From Rhodobacter capsulatus (GTDB taxonomy: Bacteria > Pseudomonadota > Alphaproteobacteria > Rhodobacterales > Rhodobacteraceae): a stretch of 64,000 nt of DNA. The notes below the pieces were generated by a model that was not told the DNA's origin, made no database searches, and worked only from the letters and a program-made list of their open reading frames with translations. The stretch is taken from the NCBI RefSeq assembly GCF_005144475.1, contig NZ_SWJZ01000082.1, positions 32,234-96,233 on the forward strand. The letters run 5' to 3'. Made by a program: the position numbers and the translations under genes. Shown in pieces: positions 25,797 to 37,116 of the stretch (position 1 is its first letter; the number at the start of each line of letters is the position of its first letter).

Positions 25797-25822
25797 GGCC
25801 GGAACGAGGTTTCGTTCCGGCC
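25797..25822. terminator. Bidirectional rho-independent terminator
   Basis: A perfect 11-bp stem GGCCGGAACGA / TCGTTCCGGCC with loop GGTT. On the minus strand it is followed by GTTTTGG, so it can terminate the outer-membrane protein gene; on the plus strand it follows the small lipoprotein gene. Confidence 0.88.
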
Positions 25823-25857
25823 TGTCCTCTCGCGCGCGGGGGCTTTCTGGTCGTGGC

Positions 25858-26559
25858 TCAGAGCCCCGGCCATATCGCCAGAACGCCGCGCTGGTCGAAG
25901 GTGGCGCCGCGCTTGGCGCCGAAATTGAACTGGGCCCCAAGGCCGAAGTAGGTTTCCGACCCGGCATTCTCGATTTCGGCGCTGCCAAGCTGGGCGGTGA
26001 GCGCAAAGCTGTCGATCCGGTATTCGGCTTCCAGTTGCGCCCGTGACAGGTCGTAGCCTTCGACGTCGAGAGTGTCGTAGGACGCGCCAAGGGTGAAAGC
26101 CTCGGTCGCGTCATAGCCGACGCCGATCCCCATCAACGTCCCGTCGATGTTGGCAAACTCTCCACCGGCGACATAGGCGTCTCCGTTGAACTGGCCTTGT
26201 TCGAAGCCGACTTCGGCGCCGTAGAAATTGTAGCCCTTGCCCTCGATCTCGTCACGGCCGAAGAAGGCCCCAAGCGAGGCGTTCTCGCTGGCATGATAAA
26301 GGCCGTGCAGCGCAACGCTGGCGGTGTCGGCATCCGAGAGGCCGAAGCGGCCAAGCGACAGATCGCCCTGCAGGCCGAAGTTGCGGTCGAAGCCGAGCTC
26401 AAGACTGCCCGAAAGGGCGGTCTTGCTGACGGTGCCTGCGTTGTCGTCGGTGAAGGCGCTGTAATCGATGCCAAGGCTGGCGCCTGTGACTTCTGCGGCC
26501 TGAGCGGCCGGGGCGCCGAGCGCGCCACATGCCAAGATGCAAAGGAAAATGCGTTTCAT
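25858..26559 (-). CDS. Outer-membrane beta-barrel-like protein
   Basis: A 233-residue exported protein with a signal peptide (MKRIFLCILACGALGAPAAQAA). The mature part has alternating polar and aromatic/hydrophobic strands (GASLGIDYSAF, SLELGFDRNFGLQGDLSLGR, GYNFYGAEVGFEQ, FTLGASYDTLDVEGY), typical of an 8- to 10-stranded porin-like barrel. The last strand ends with the non-canonical IWPGL. The start at 26559 follows GGAGGCAGGA and defines the signal peptide; the longer frame is rejected. The cargo or role is unknown. Confidence 0.75.
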   Translation of the reverse strand: MKRIFLCILACGALGAPAAQAAEVTGASLGIDYSAFTDDNAGTVSKTALSGSLELGFDRNFGLQGDLSLGRFGLSDADTASVALHGLYHASENASLGAFFGRDEIEGKGYNFYGAEVGFEQGQFNGDAYVAGGEFANIDGTLMGIGVGYDATEAFTLGASYDTLDVEGYDLSRAQLEAEYRIDSFALTAQLGSAEIENAGSETYFGLGAQFNFGAKRGATFDQRGVLAIWPGL

Positions 26560-26687
26560 TCCTGCCTCCAAAATTGTTGTTTGGACGATCCTAGGCAGGA
26601 CAAAGGGGGTGCACAACCTTGGATTGCCGCTCCTTGTGGCGACAACGTGACGCACCGCAGTATGATGTAGTGGCCCGCAAGATATGG

Positions 26688-26714
26688 AGCACGGAGCCGC
26701 TGGGGCTCCGTGCT
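26688..26714 (-). terminator. Hairpin after carB
   Basis: An 11-bp stem AGCACGGAGCC / GGCTCCGTGCT, 7 bases beyond the carB stop, with no long T tract. Confidence 0.7.
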
Positions 26715-26720
26715 GTGAGA

Positions 26721-30053
<3,333 letters not shown>

Positions 30054-30272
30054 GGGGGGCCCCTTCATGGCATGGCGCGGCAAGACGCACCGGGCCGTGG
30101 GGGTCCGGTGCGCAAATTGATGGGGGTTATAGTCAGGTCGCGGCGCGGTGCAAGCATCATTCCATGCGCGGCGGGCGGATTTGACCGCGGCCGCGGGCGG
30201 GGTGGCTTGACTTTGCCCGGCCTTCGCGGTTGATCGGGCGTCGATACGACAAGCCCGGGAAAGGGGAGAGTG

Positions 30273-32054
30273 ATGCACGCCTATCGCAGCCATACCTGCG
30301 CCGCCCTCAGCGCCGCGAATGCGGGTGAGGAAGTTCGTCTGTCCGGCTGGGTGCATCGGGTGCGAGATCACGGCGGCGTGCTCTTCCTCGACCTGCGCGA
30401 CCATTACGGCATCACGCAGATCCTGTGCGACGGCGACAGCCCGGCCTTTGCGGCGCTGGAAAAGGTCCGCGCCGAATGGGTGATCCGCATCGACGGCAAG
30501 GTGAAGCTGCGCGATGCCTCGCTGGTGAACACCAAGATCCCGACCGGCGAGATCGAAGTTTACGCGAAAGAGATCGAAGTTCTGGGCCCGGTCGAGGGCG
30601 ATCTGCCGGTGCAGGTCTTCGGCGAGCCGGAATATCCGGAAGAAACCCGGCTGACCTATCGCTTCCTCGATCTGCGCCGCGACAGCCTGCATCAGAACAT
30701 GATGCTGCGCTCGAACGTGGTGCGCTCGCTGCGCAACCGGATGTGGGACCGCGGCTTCACCGAATTCCAGACGCCGATCATCACCGCCTCCTCGCCCGAA
30801 GGGGCGCGCGACTTTCTGGTGCCGTCGCGGCTGCATCCGGGCAAGTTCTATGCCCTGCCGCAGGCGCCGCAGCAGTTCAAGCAGCTGATCATGGTGGCGG
30901 GGTTTGATCGCTACTTCCAGATCGCGCCCTGCTTCCGTGACGAAGATCCGCGCGCCGACCGCAGCCCGACCGACTTCTATCAGCTCGACATCGAGATGAG
31001 CTTCGTCAAGCAGGAAGACGTCTTCGCCGCGGTGCAGCCGGTCATTCAGGGTCTTTTCGAGGAATTCGGAAAAGGCAAAAAGGTCGATCCGAACTGGCCG
31101 CTGATCGCCTATCGGGATTCTCTGATGTGGTATGGCTCGGACAAGCCCGACCTGCGCAACCCGATCAAGATGGCCGATGTGTCGGAACACTTCAGGGATT
31201 CCGGCTTTGCGATTTTTGCGAAACTTCTGGAAAACGACGGCACGGAGGTTCGGGCGATCCCCGCGCCCACGGGCGGCTCGCGCAAGTTCTGTGACCGGAT
31301 GAATGCGTTTGCCCAGGCGAACGGGCTGCCGGGCATGGGCTATATCTTCTGGCGCAAGGCCGAGGACGGGTCGATGGAAGCCGCCGGTCCGATCGCCAAG
31401 GCGCTGGGCGCCGAGCGCACCGAAGCCATTCGCACGCAGCTGTCGCTGAACGAGGGCGATGCCGTCTTCTTCCTCGGCGGCAAGGCCGAGCAGTTCGAAT
31501 CCGTCGCGGGCAAGGCCCGCAACGAGATCGGCCGCGAGCTGGGCCTGACCGAGACCGACACCTTCCGCTTCGCCTGGATCGTCGATTTCCCGATGTACGA
31601 GAAGACCGACGAGGGCAAGATCGACTTCTCCCACAACCCGTTCTCGATGCCGCAAGGCGGTCTCGAGGCGCTGATGGGCGATCCGCTCAAGGTCTATGCC
31701 TATCAATATGACCTCGCCTGCAACGGCTATGAGCTGGTCTCGGGCGGGATCCGCAACCACCGCCCCGATATCATGTTCAAGGCCTTCGAGCTGGCGGGCT
31801 ACCCGAAGGAAGAGGTCGAAAAACGCTTCGGCGGCATGGTCAAGGCCTTCCGCTACGGCGCACCGCCGCACGGTGGCTGCGCGGCGGGCATCGACCGCAT
31901 CGTGATGCTGCTGGCCGACACCGCGAACATCCGCGAGGTCATCATGTTCCCGATGAACCAGCGCGCCGAAGACCTGATGATGGGCGCGCCTTCGGAACCG
32001 ATGAACGAACAGCTGCGCGAATTGCGGCTGCGGGTGCTGCCGAAAGAGGCGTGA
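30273..32054 (+). CDS. aspS: Aspartyl-tRNA synthetase
   Basis: A 593-residue class II synthetase charging tRNA-Asp. The N-terminal OB-fold anticodon domain ([20 protein letters not shown]) is followed by motif 1, motif 2 ([21 protein letters not shown]), the bacterial GAD insertion domain (about 280-420) and motif 3 ([22 protein letters not shown]). The ATG at 30273 is preferred over the GTG at 30270 because the AGGGGAG site then has a 4-6-base spacing. Length fits the bacterial type. It is divergent from carB. Whether it also charges tRNA-Asn would depend on the presence of AsnRS or GatCAB elsewhere. Confidence 0.96.
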   Translation: MHAYRSHTCAALSAANAGEEVRLSGWVHRVRDHGGVLFLDLRDHYGITQILCDGDSPAFAALEKVRAEWVIRIDGKVKLRDASLVNTKIPTGEIEVYAKEIEVLGPVEGDLPVQVFGEPEYPEETRLTYRFLDLRRDSLHQNMMLRSNVVRSLRNRMWDRGFTEFQTPIITASSPEGARDFLVPSRLHPGKFYALPQAPQQFKQLIMVAGFDRYFQIAPCFRDEDPRADRSPTDFYQLDIEMSFVKQEDVFAAVQPVIQGLFEEFGKGKKVDPNWPLIAYRDSLMWYGSDKPDLRNPIKMADVSEHFRDSGFAIFAKLLENDGTEVRAIPAPTGGSRKFCDRMNAFAQANGLPGMGYIFWRKAEDGSMEAAGPIAKALGAERTEAIRTQLSLNEGDAVFFLGGKAEQFESVAGKARNEIGRELGLTETDTFRFAWIVDFPMYEKTDEGKIDFSHNPFSMPQGGLEALMGDPLKVYAYQYDLACNGYELVSGGIRNHRPDIMFKAFELAGYPKEEVEKRFGGMVKAFRYGAPPHGGCAAGIDRIVMLLADTANIREVIMFPMNQRAEDLMMGAPSEPMNEQLRELRLRVLPKEA

Positions 32055-32077
32055 TCTTCACGCAAGCGTGAGCGAGA

Positions 32078-32107
32078 GGATGCCGAAGGTGACGACGGCA
32101 TCCTTTC
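32078..32107 (+). terminator. Rho-independent terminator after aspS
   Basis: A 7-bp stem GGATGCC / GGCATCC with a 12-base loop, followed by TTT, begins 24 bases after the aspS stop. Confidence 0.65.
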
Positions 32108-32152
32108 GTTTCTGCGTATCCTCTCTCGCAGGCGTCTGGGCGGGAGGGCAGG

Positions 32153-33526
32153 ATGGAATTTTCGCAACTGGCGCAGGTGCGCTTCGGCTACGGCCCCGCG
32201 CCGGGCAAGCCCGGTCCTGCCGATGCCGAGACGATGCTGGCGACGCTCTCCGGTGCCGATGATCTGGCGGCGCGCTGGCCGGGGCTGACCACGGCGCAGG
32301 CGCTGGCCGAAGGCCGACGCTTTCAGGCCGCGCGGAAGGCCGCCAAACATGCCGATCCGGCCGGGGCCGAGGCCGCCGAAGCGGCGCTGACTGCGCAAAA
32401 GCAGCACATGGCGGGGCTCTTGCGCGACAATCTGCAGCTGTCGCTGGCCCGCGCGGTCGAGGCGCCGGACGGCTTTCGCGAAAGGCTCTGGGCGTTCTGG
32501 CGCGACCATTTCACCGTGATGGCGAAGCGGCGTCAGGATGTCGGTCTGTCCTGTGCCCACGGCGAGGCGCTGCGCCCCCATATCACCGGCAATTTCAAGA
32601 CCTTGCTGCGGGTGGCCGAAACCCATCCGATGATGCTGATCTATCTGGATCAGACCTTTTCGATCGGGCCGAATTCGCGCCGCGCGCAAAAACGCCCCGG
32701 GCTGGGGCTGAACGAAAACCTCGCCCGCGAGGTGATGGAGCTGCACACGCTGGGGGTGGGCGGGCGCTACACGCAGGCGGATGTGCGTCAGCTGGCCGAG
32801 CTGTTCACCGGCATGCAGGCGGATTCGGGCGAGGATTTCGCCTTTGCGCCGAATCTGGCCGAACCGGGGGCCGAAACGGTTCTGGGCAAAAGCTATGGCG
32901 GCGATCCGGCGCGGCTTGAGGATATTCACGCCGTGCTGGAGGCGCTGGCGCTGCATCCTGATACCGCGCGGCATCTGGCGTGGAAACTGGCGGTGCATTT
33001 CGTCAGCCCCGAGCCCGATCCGGCGTTGGTGACGGCGATGGCCGAGGCCTATGCCGCGGCCGGGGGCGAGCTGATGCCGGTCTATCGGGTGCTGCTGACG
33101 CATCCGGCGGCGCGGCAGTCGCAGTTTGCCAAGGTCCGCCAGCCCTTCGACCATGTCGCCACCGGCTTTCGGGCGCTGGGTCTGGACGGGGCGGCGGTGA
33201 TGGCCTGCGACGAGCGCATGATCCGCGCCACGGCGCTCGCGCCGATGCGGGCGATGGGGCAATCCTGGCTGGTCACGGACGGCCCCGATGGCTGGCCCGA
33301 GGAGGAGGCCGAATGGATCTCGGCGCAGCAGCTGGCGGCGCGGATCAACTGGGCGATGCGGGTGCAGACGCTCTTGGGGGTGCGGCCTGCGGATCCGATG
33401 GCCTTTGCCGAAGCGGCGCTGGGGCCGCGGCTTTCCCCCGCGCTGGCGCAGGCGGTGCCGCGGGCGGAAACCCGGGCCGAGGCGGTGGCGCTGGTGCTGG
33501 CCTCGGTCGAATTCACAAGGAGATGA
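32153..33526 (+). CDS. DUF1800-domain protein
   Basis: A 457-residue DUF1800 protein. The conserved family segments are visible: an N-terminal RFGYGPAPG start, a central RLWAFWRDHFTVMAKRR motif, GLNENLAREVMELHTLGVGG-type loop and TQADVRQLAELFTGMQ, and a C-terminal HLAWKLAVHFVSPEPDPAL. DUF1800 proteins usually lie next to DUF1501 proteins, as here (the next gene starts 4 bases after the stop). The biochemical role of the pair is not established. There is no evident signal peptide on this protein, unlike its partner. Confidence 0.9.
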   Translation: MEFSQLAQVRFGYGPAPGKPGPADAETMLATLSGADDLAARWPGLTTAQALAEGRRFQAARKAAKHADPAGAEAAEAALTAQKQHMAGLLRDNLQLSLARAVEAPDGFRERLWAFWRDHFTVMAKRRQDVGLSCAHGEALRPHITGNFKTLLRVAETHPMMLIYLDQTFSIGPNSRRAQKRPGLGLNENLAREVMELHTLGVGGRYTQADVRQLAELFTGMQADSGEDFAFAPNLAEPGAETVLGKSYGGDPARLEDIHAVLEALALHPDTARHLAWKLAVHFVSPEPDPALVTAMAEAYAAAGGELMPVYRVLLTHPAARQSQFAKVRQPFDHVATGFRALGLDGAAVMACDERMIRATALAPMRAMGQSWLVTDGPDGWPEEEAEWISAQQLAARINWAMRVQTLLGVRPADPMAFAEAALGPRLSPALAQAVPRAETRAEAVALVLASVEFTRR

Positions 33527-33530
33527 ACCG

Positions 33531-34751
33531 ATGCTGACACGGCGTTTCTTGCTGAAAAGCGCGCTGCTGGCCGGGTGTTCGGCGGCGGCGCATCCGTTGA
33601 CGACCGCGGTCACCTTTGCCGCCGTGCCGGGGGATCGGCGGCTGGTGGTGATCCTCCTGCGCGGCGGCATGGACGGGCTTGATATCGTGCAGCCCCATGG
33701 CGATCCGCTGCTGGCGCAGCTGCGGCCCGGCTTCGCCCTCGGGCCCGCGGCGGGGGCGGCGGATCTGGACGGGTTCTTCGGGCTGCATCCGCTGCTGGTG
33801 CCGAAGCTTCTGCCGATGTGGGCGGCGGGCGAGCTGGGCTTTGCCCATGCCGTCTCCACCCCCTACCGCGACAAGCGCAGCCATTTCGACGGCCAGGACA
33901 TGCTGGAAGCCGGGACCGGCATGGATGTGCCGGTGTCGATGATCCGCGATGGCTGGCTGAACCGGCTGTTGCAAAGCCTGCCCGGGGCCACGGCCGAGAC
34001 CGCCTATTCGGTCGGCGAGGAGGAGCTGCGCATCCTGTCCGGCGCGGCGCCGACGATGTCCTGGACGCCCGAGGCCTGGCTGGGCCTGTCCACGCAGGGG
34101 CGGCGGCTGCTCGAATCGATCTATCACGACGACCCGCTGTTTCGCGATGCCGCGGAAGATGCGCTGCGGATGACCACCCCCGAGGCGGAGATGGTCGGGG
34201 ACGAGGCGGTGCCCGCGCCGCGGCGGCGCCCGGGCAAGCCCGAGGGGGTGAAGGTGCCCGGCCGCGATCCTCTGGCGGCCTTTGCCGCGGAACGGCTGCG
34301 CGGCGCGGCACGGATTGCGGCCTTTTCGCTGACCGGCTGGGACACGCATCGCAGTCAGGTCAATGCCCTGCGCCGCCCGGCCGAGCAGCTGGCGGCGGCG
34401 CTGACGACGCTGAAGACGGAGCTTGGCCCGGTCTGGGGGGAAACGCTGGTGCTGGCGATGACGGAATTCGGCCGCACGGCGCGGCAGAATGGCACGGCGG
34501 GTACCGATCACGGCACCGGCGGCGCGATGGTGATGGCGGGGGGCGCGCTGAAGGGCGGCAAGGTCTATGGCCGCTGGCCGGGTCTGGCCGAAGCCGATCT
34601 GTATGCCGGGCGCGACCTTATGCCGACGGCCGACAGCCGCGCCTATGCCGCCTGGGCGTTGGCGGGGCTTTTCGGCACGCCGCGCGACGCGCTGGAACGC
34701 ACGATCTTTCCGGGGCTCGAGATGGGGACCGACCCGCGCTTTCTGGCGTGA
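33531..34751 (+). CDS. DUF1501-domain protein with Tat-like signal
   Basis: A 406-residue DUF1501 protein, related to the alkaline phosphatase/sulfatase fold. The N terminus MLTRRFLLKSALLAGCSAAA resembles a twin-arginine signal (RRFLLKS), suggesting folded export to the periplasm. Conserved motifs are RLVVILLRGGMDGLDIVQPH, KRSHFDGQDMLEAG and TEFGRTARQNGTAGTDHGTG, which carry metal-ligand-type Asp and His residues. It is preceded by AAGGAGATGA and forms a pair with the DUF1800 gene. The substrate is unknown. Confidence 0.9.
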   Translation: MLTRRFLLKSALLAGCSAAAHPLTTAVTFAAVPGDRRLVVILLRGGMDGLDIVQPHGDPLLAQLRPGFALGPAAGAADLDGFFGLHPLLVPKLLPMWAAGELGFAHAVSTPYRDKRSHFDGQDMLEAGTGMDVPVSMIRDGWLNRLLQSLPGATAETAYSVGEEELRILSGAAPTMSWTPEAWLGLSTQGRRLLESIYHDDPLFRDAAEDALRMTTPEAEMVGDEAVPAPRRRPGKPEGVKVPGRDPLAAFAAERLRGAARIAAFSLTGWDTHRSQVNALRRPAEQLAAALTTLKTELGPVWGETLVLAMTEFGRTARQNGTAGTDHGTGGAMVMAGGALKGGKVYGRWPGLAEADLYAGRDLMPTADSRAYAAWALAGLFGTPRDALERTIFPGLEMGTDPRFLA

Positions 34752-34752
34752 C

Positions 34753-34887
34753 TCAGGTGAAGAAGGCGGTCCAGGCGGTGCCGCCGACGGCGATGGCCAG
34801 GCTGGTCGCGCCGAGGCTGAAGCTGGTCCAATGCGCCACGTCGATCAGGCGCTGGTCGGTCAAAAGGCGCTGGGCTCGGGCTTTCAT
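34753..34887 (-). CDS. 44-residue single-TM protein, convergent with DUF1501 gene
   Basis: A small open frame on the minus strand with a good ribosome binding site (AGAGGA 6 bases before the ATG). It encodes a basic N terminus (MKARAQRLLTDQRLIDVAHW) and one hydrophobic helix (TSFSLGATSLAIAVGGTAWT) ending in AFFT. The stop is 1 base from the DUF1501 stop, and the frame starts 137 bases before the divergent acetyltransferase start, so it fills an otherwise non-coding gap exactly. No family is recognised. Confidence 0.6.
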   Translation of the reverse strand: MKARAQRLLTDQRLIDVAHWTSFSLGATSLAIAVGGTAWTAFFT

Positions 34888-35024
34888 CACGGTCCTCTGG
34901 CAGGGGGAACATCAATCAGCATCCCGCCGGATTGCGGCGGGAATCGGGAAACATTCGTGCCTTTGCGCGACAATTGCGTCGTCGCGTCCGGGCGGTTAGC
35001 CTGATCCGAAAGGGGAGGGTGAAG

Positions 35025-35735
35025 ATGAAACGATTTGGTGAGGCGGTGACCGGCTGGACGGCGCCGCGGTTTCCCGATGCCAGGGTGATCGACGGCCGGG
35101 CCTGCCGACTGGAGCGGCTGGAGGAACGCCACGCTGATGCGCTGTTTCGCGCCAACAGCGCGGACGAGGCGATCTGGGATTACCTGCCCTATGGGCCGTT
35201 CCCCTCCGAAGCGGGCTATATCCGCTGGGTCGGCGACATGGCGGCCTCGCGCGATCCGCTGTTCTATGCGGTGGTGGAAAAGGAGACGGGGCTGGCCTCG
35301 GGGGTGATGTCCTATCTGCGAATCACGCCAGACATGGGGGTGATCGAACTGGGGCACATCAACCTGTCGCGCGGGCTCTCGCGCTCGACCGCGGCGACCG
35401 AGGCGATGATCCTGATGATGTCCTGGGCGTTCCGGGCCGGCTATCGGCGGTTCGAATGGAAATGCGACGCGCTCAACATCCCGTCGCGCCGGGCCGCCGA
35501 ACGGCTGGGGCTGAGCTACGAGGGCACGTTCCGGCAAGCCGCGATCGTCAAGGGGCGCAACCGCGACACCGCCTGGTTTGCCGCCACCGACAAGGATTGG
35601 CCGGGCCTGCAGGAAGCCTATGAGGCCTGGCTCTCCCCTTCGAATTTCGATGCCAAGGGGCATCAGATCGAGCGCCTCTCGGACCTGACGCGGCTGGTGC
35701 GCGTTGCCGCGGATCCGGTGCTGGCTGGGCAGTAG
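35025..35735 (+). CDS. GNAT-family N-acetyltransferase (RimJ/RimL-like)
   Basis: A 236-residue acetyltransferase of the RimJ/RimL subfamily, which acetylates protein N termini or small amines. GNAT motifs are visible: CRLERLEERHADALFRAN (strand 1/helix 1), VEKETGLASGVMSYLRI (strand 4), and the acetyl-CoA/product region ALNIPSRRAAERLGLSYEGT followed by AIVKGRNRDTAWFAATD. The last motif and the N-terminal extension fit the subfamily that acts on aminoglycoside or protein targets. The start at 35025 follows AGGGGAGGGTGAAG. It is monocistronic. Confidence 0.88.
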   Translation: MKRFGEAVTGWTAPRFPDARVIDGRACRLERLEERHADALFRANSADEAIWDYLPYGPFPSEAGYIRWVGDMAASRDPLFYAVVEKETGLASGVMSYLRITPDMGVIELGHINLSRGLSRSTAATEAMILMMSWAFRAGYRRFEWKCDALNIPSRRAAERLGLSYEGTFRQAAIVKGRNRDTAWFAATDKDWPGLQEAYEAWLSPSNFDAKGHQIERLSDLTRLVRVAADPVLAGQ

Positions 35736-35739
35736 GGCT

Positions 35740-35795
35740 TTGCGTATTTGAGCCAGGAAAAAGCCGCGGGTTTCTTCTTGGTCCAAATACGCCCT
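35740..35795. repeat. Intergenic dyad repeat, type A, compact
   Basis: Left arm TTTGCGTATTTGAGCCAGGA and right arm TTTCTTCTTGGTCCAAATAC followed by GCCC form a long imperfect hairpin with a short loop. It lies between the acetyltransferase gene and the convergent response-regulator gene. It is the compact version of the split copy at 10386-10606. Confidence 0.75.
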
Positions 35796-35823
35796 TGTCC
35801 AGATCACCCCGGGGCGCGCGGTC

Positions 35824-36534
35824 TCAGAACCCCGAAGCTGCGGCAAGGCGGGCCTGCACGATCCCGGTGAGGCGCGAGATCGCGGCCGGGCTGGGGGCGG
35901 TCTTGCCGCCCAAAGCGGTGGCCGCCGATTCAAGATCGCCGTCATGCGCCGAGCGCGCCACCCCGGCGAGGAATTGCGCCACATAGCCCAGCACCGCGCC
36001 ATCGGGACCGGCGGCCAGAACCTCGGCCACATGGCTCAGATCGTCGCGCAGCGCCAGCGGATCGGGCGAGACCTTGTCGTCGTTCATCGGCCGCACCCCG
36101 GCCGGGCGCACATCGGGCGGCAGGACCGAGAGCACCCGGGCCTGAAAGGCCACCAGCGAATCGAGCGGCTTTTCCATGAAGGCATCCGCCCCCGCCGCCA
36201 TCGCCTGGGGCATCATCCCCGGATCGCCGGAAAGCCCGATCACCGCCGGGCTGCCGGGGCCATGGGCCTTGATATGGCGGATCAGATCGGCCCCCGAACC
36301 GTCGGGCAGGCCCATGTCCACCACCACCACGTTCGGGCGGTAGGTGGCCAGATGCCGATGCGCCGAGCGCAGGCAATCGGCGCGGCGGATCCGCGCCCCC
36401 GAACGCAGGCACAAAAGCCGCACCGCCTCGGAAGCGAAGCGGCTGTCTTCGACCAGAAGCACGGTCAACCCCAGCAACGGGCGTTCCGCGGTGGCGGGTC
36501 GGCAGGAGAGGAAGGAGTTCAGATCGTCGGTCAT
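35824..36534 (-). CDS. Response regulator receiver protein with helical C terminus
   Basis: A 236-residue protein with an N-terminal receiver domain (about 33-150): the acidic pocket LLVEDSRF, the phospho-acceptor Asp in VVVVDMGLPDGSG, a conserved GLSGD and the switch Lys in DAFMEKPLDS. The C-terminal 85 residues are helical with no DNA-binding or catalytic motif; they could be a phosphotransfer-like helical domain, but the His motif of Hpt proteins is not obvious. The start at 36534 is the Met after which the family N terminus begins. A CtrA-like box lies upstream (36587-36602), suggesting control by the CtrA phosphorelay. Confidence 0.87.
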   Translation of the reverse strand: MTDDLNSFLSCRPATAERPLLGLTVLLVEDSRFASEAVRLLCLRSGARIRRADCLRSAHRHLATYRPNVVVVDMGLPDGSGADLIRHIKAHGPGSPAVIGLSGDPGMMPQAMAAGADAFMEKPLDSLVAFQARVLSVLPPDVRPAGVRPMNDDKVSPDPLALRDDLSHVAEVLAAGPDGAVLGYVAQFLAGVARSAHDGDLESAATALGGKTAPSPAAISRLTGIVQARLAAASGF

Positions 36535-36570
36535 GGCGCCACCCTGGCAGAGGAATTGCGGTCCCATGAG

Positions 36571-36602
36571 TTAACGTTGCATTTGCCTAACGTTGGGTTA
36601 AC
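36571..36602 (-). promoter_or_regulatory. CtrA-like boxes upstream of response regulator gene
   Basis: The sequence CTAA-CGTTGGG-TTAAC (36587-36602) matches the CtrA consensus TTAA-N7-TTAAC at all but one position. A second, weaker TTAA-CGTTGCA-TTTG (36571-36585) lies beside it, and TAACGTTG recurs three times nearby. Both lie in the 141-base gap between the divergent response-regulator and epimerase genes. Confidence 0.55.
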
Positions 36603-36675
36603 GCAAACAACGAAAGCCAGGCTTGCATCGCGGTTTTCGCCCCCCTATGCGGGGAAAAGCAAAGGGAGGCCCACC

Positions 36676-37080
36676 ATGATCGGACGTCTGAACCATGTCG
36701 CCATCGCCGTGCCGGATCTTGCGGCAGCGTCGGCGCAATATGCCAACACGCTTGGCGCAAAAGTAAATCCGCCGCAGGACGAGCCGGACCACGGCGTGAC
36801 CGTGGTCTTCATCGAACTGCCCAACACGAAGATCGAGCTTCTTTACCCTCTTGGTGAAAACAGCCCGATTCAGGGCTTTCTGGACAAGAATCCCTCGGGC
36901 GGGATCCATCACATGTGCTTCGAGGTCGAGGATATCCTCGCCGCACGCGACAAGCTCAAGGCCGAAGGCGCCCGGGTGCTGGGCACCGGCGAGCCGAAGA
37001 TCGGCGCGCATGGCAAGCCGGTGCTGTTCCTGCATCCGAAGGATTTCAACGGCTGCCTGATCGAGCTGGAGCAGGTGTAA
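36676..37080 (+). CDS. mce: Methylmalonyl-CoA epimerase
   Basis: A 134-residue VOC-fold epimerase that interconverts (2R)- and (2S)-methylmalonyl-CoA (propionyl-CoA and ethylmalonyl-CoA pathways). Metal-binding residues of the family are seen: His in MIGRLNHVAIAV, His in PSGGIHHMCFEVED and Glu in CLIELEQV, with the catalytic-region Glu in FIELPNTKIELLYPLG. Two beta-alpha-beta modules give the full length. It starts at AAAGGGAGG and is divergent from the response regulator. The closing stop lies close to a hairpin shared with the convergent CysZ-like gene. Confidence 0.92.
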   Translation: MIGRLNHVAIAVPDLAAASAQYANTLGAKVNPPQDEPDHGVTVVFIELPNTKIELLYPLGENSPIQGFLDKNPSGGIHHMCFEVEDILAARDKLKAEGARVLGTGEPKIGAHGKPVLFLHPKDFNGCLIELEQV

Positions 37081-37086
37081 GGCTTT

Positions 37087-37116
37087 CGGCTGGCGCGGTT
37101 ACCGCTGCGCCAGCCG
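37087..37116. terminator. Hairpin between convergent mce and CysZ-like genes
   Basis: A 10-bp stem CGGCTGGCGC / GCGCCAGCCG spans the stop codon of the minus-strand CysZ-like gene (in its loop) and lies 6 bases after the mce stop. Confidence 0.6.

Noticed and set aside
30270..30272. GTG at 30270 as aspS start
   Set aside because: Ribosome binding site would be only 1 base away; the adjacent ATG fits better.
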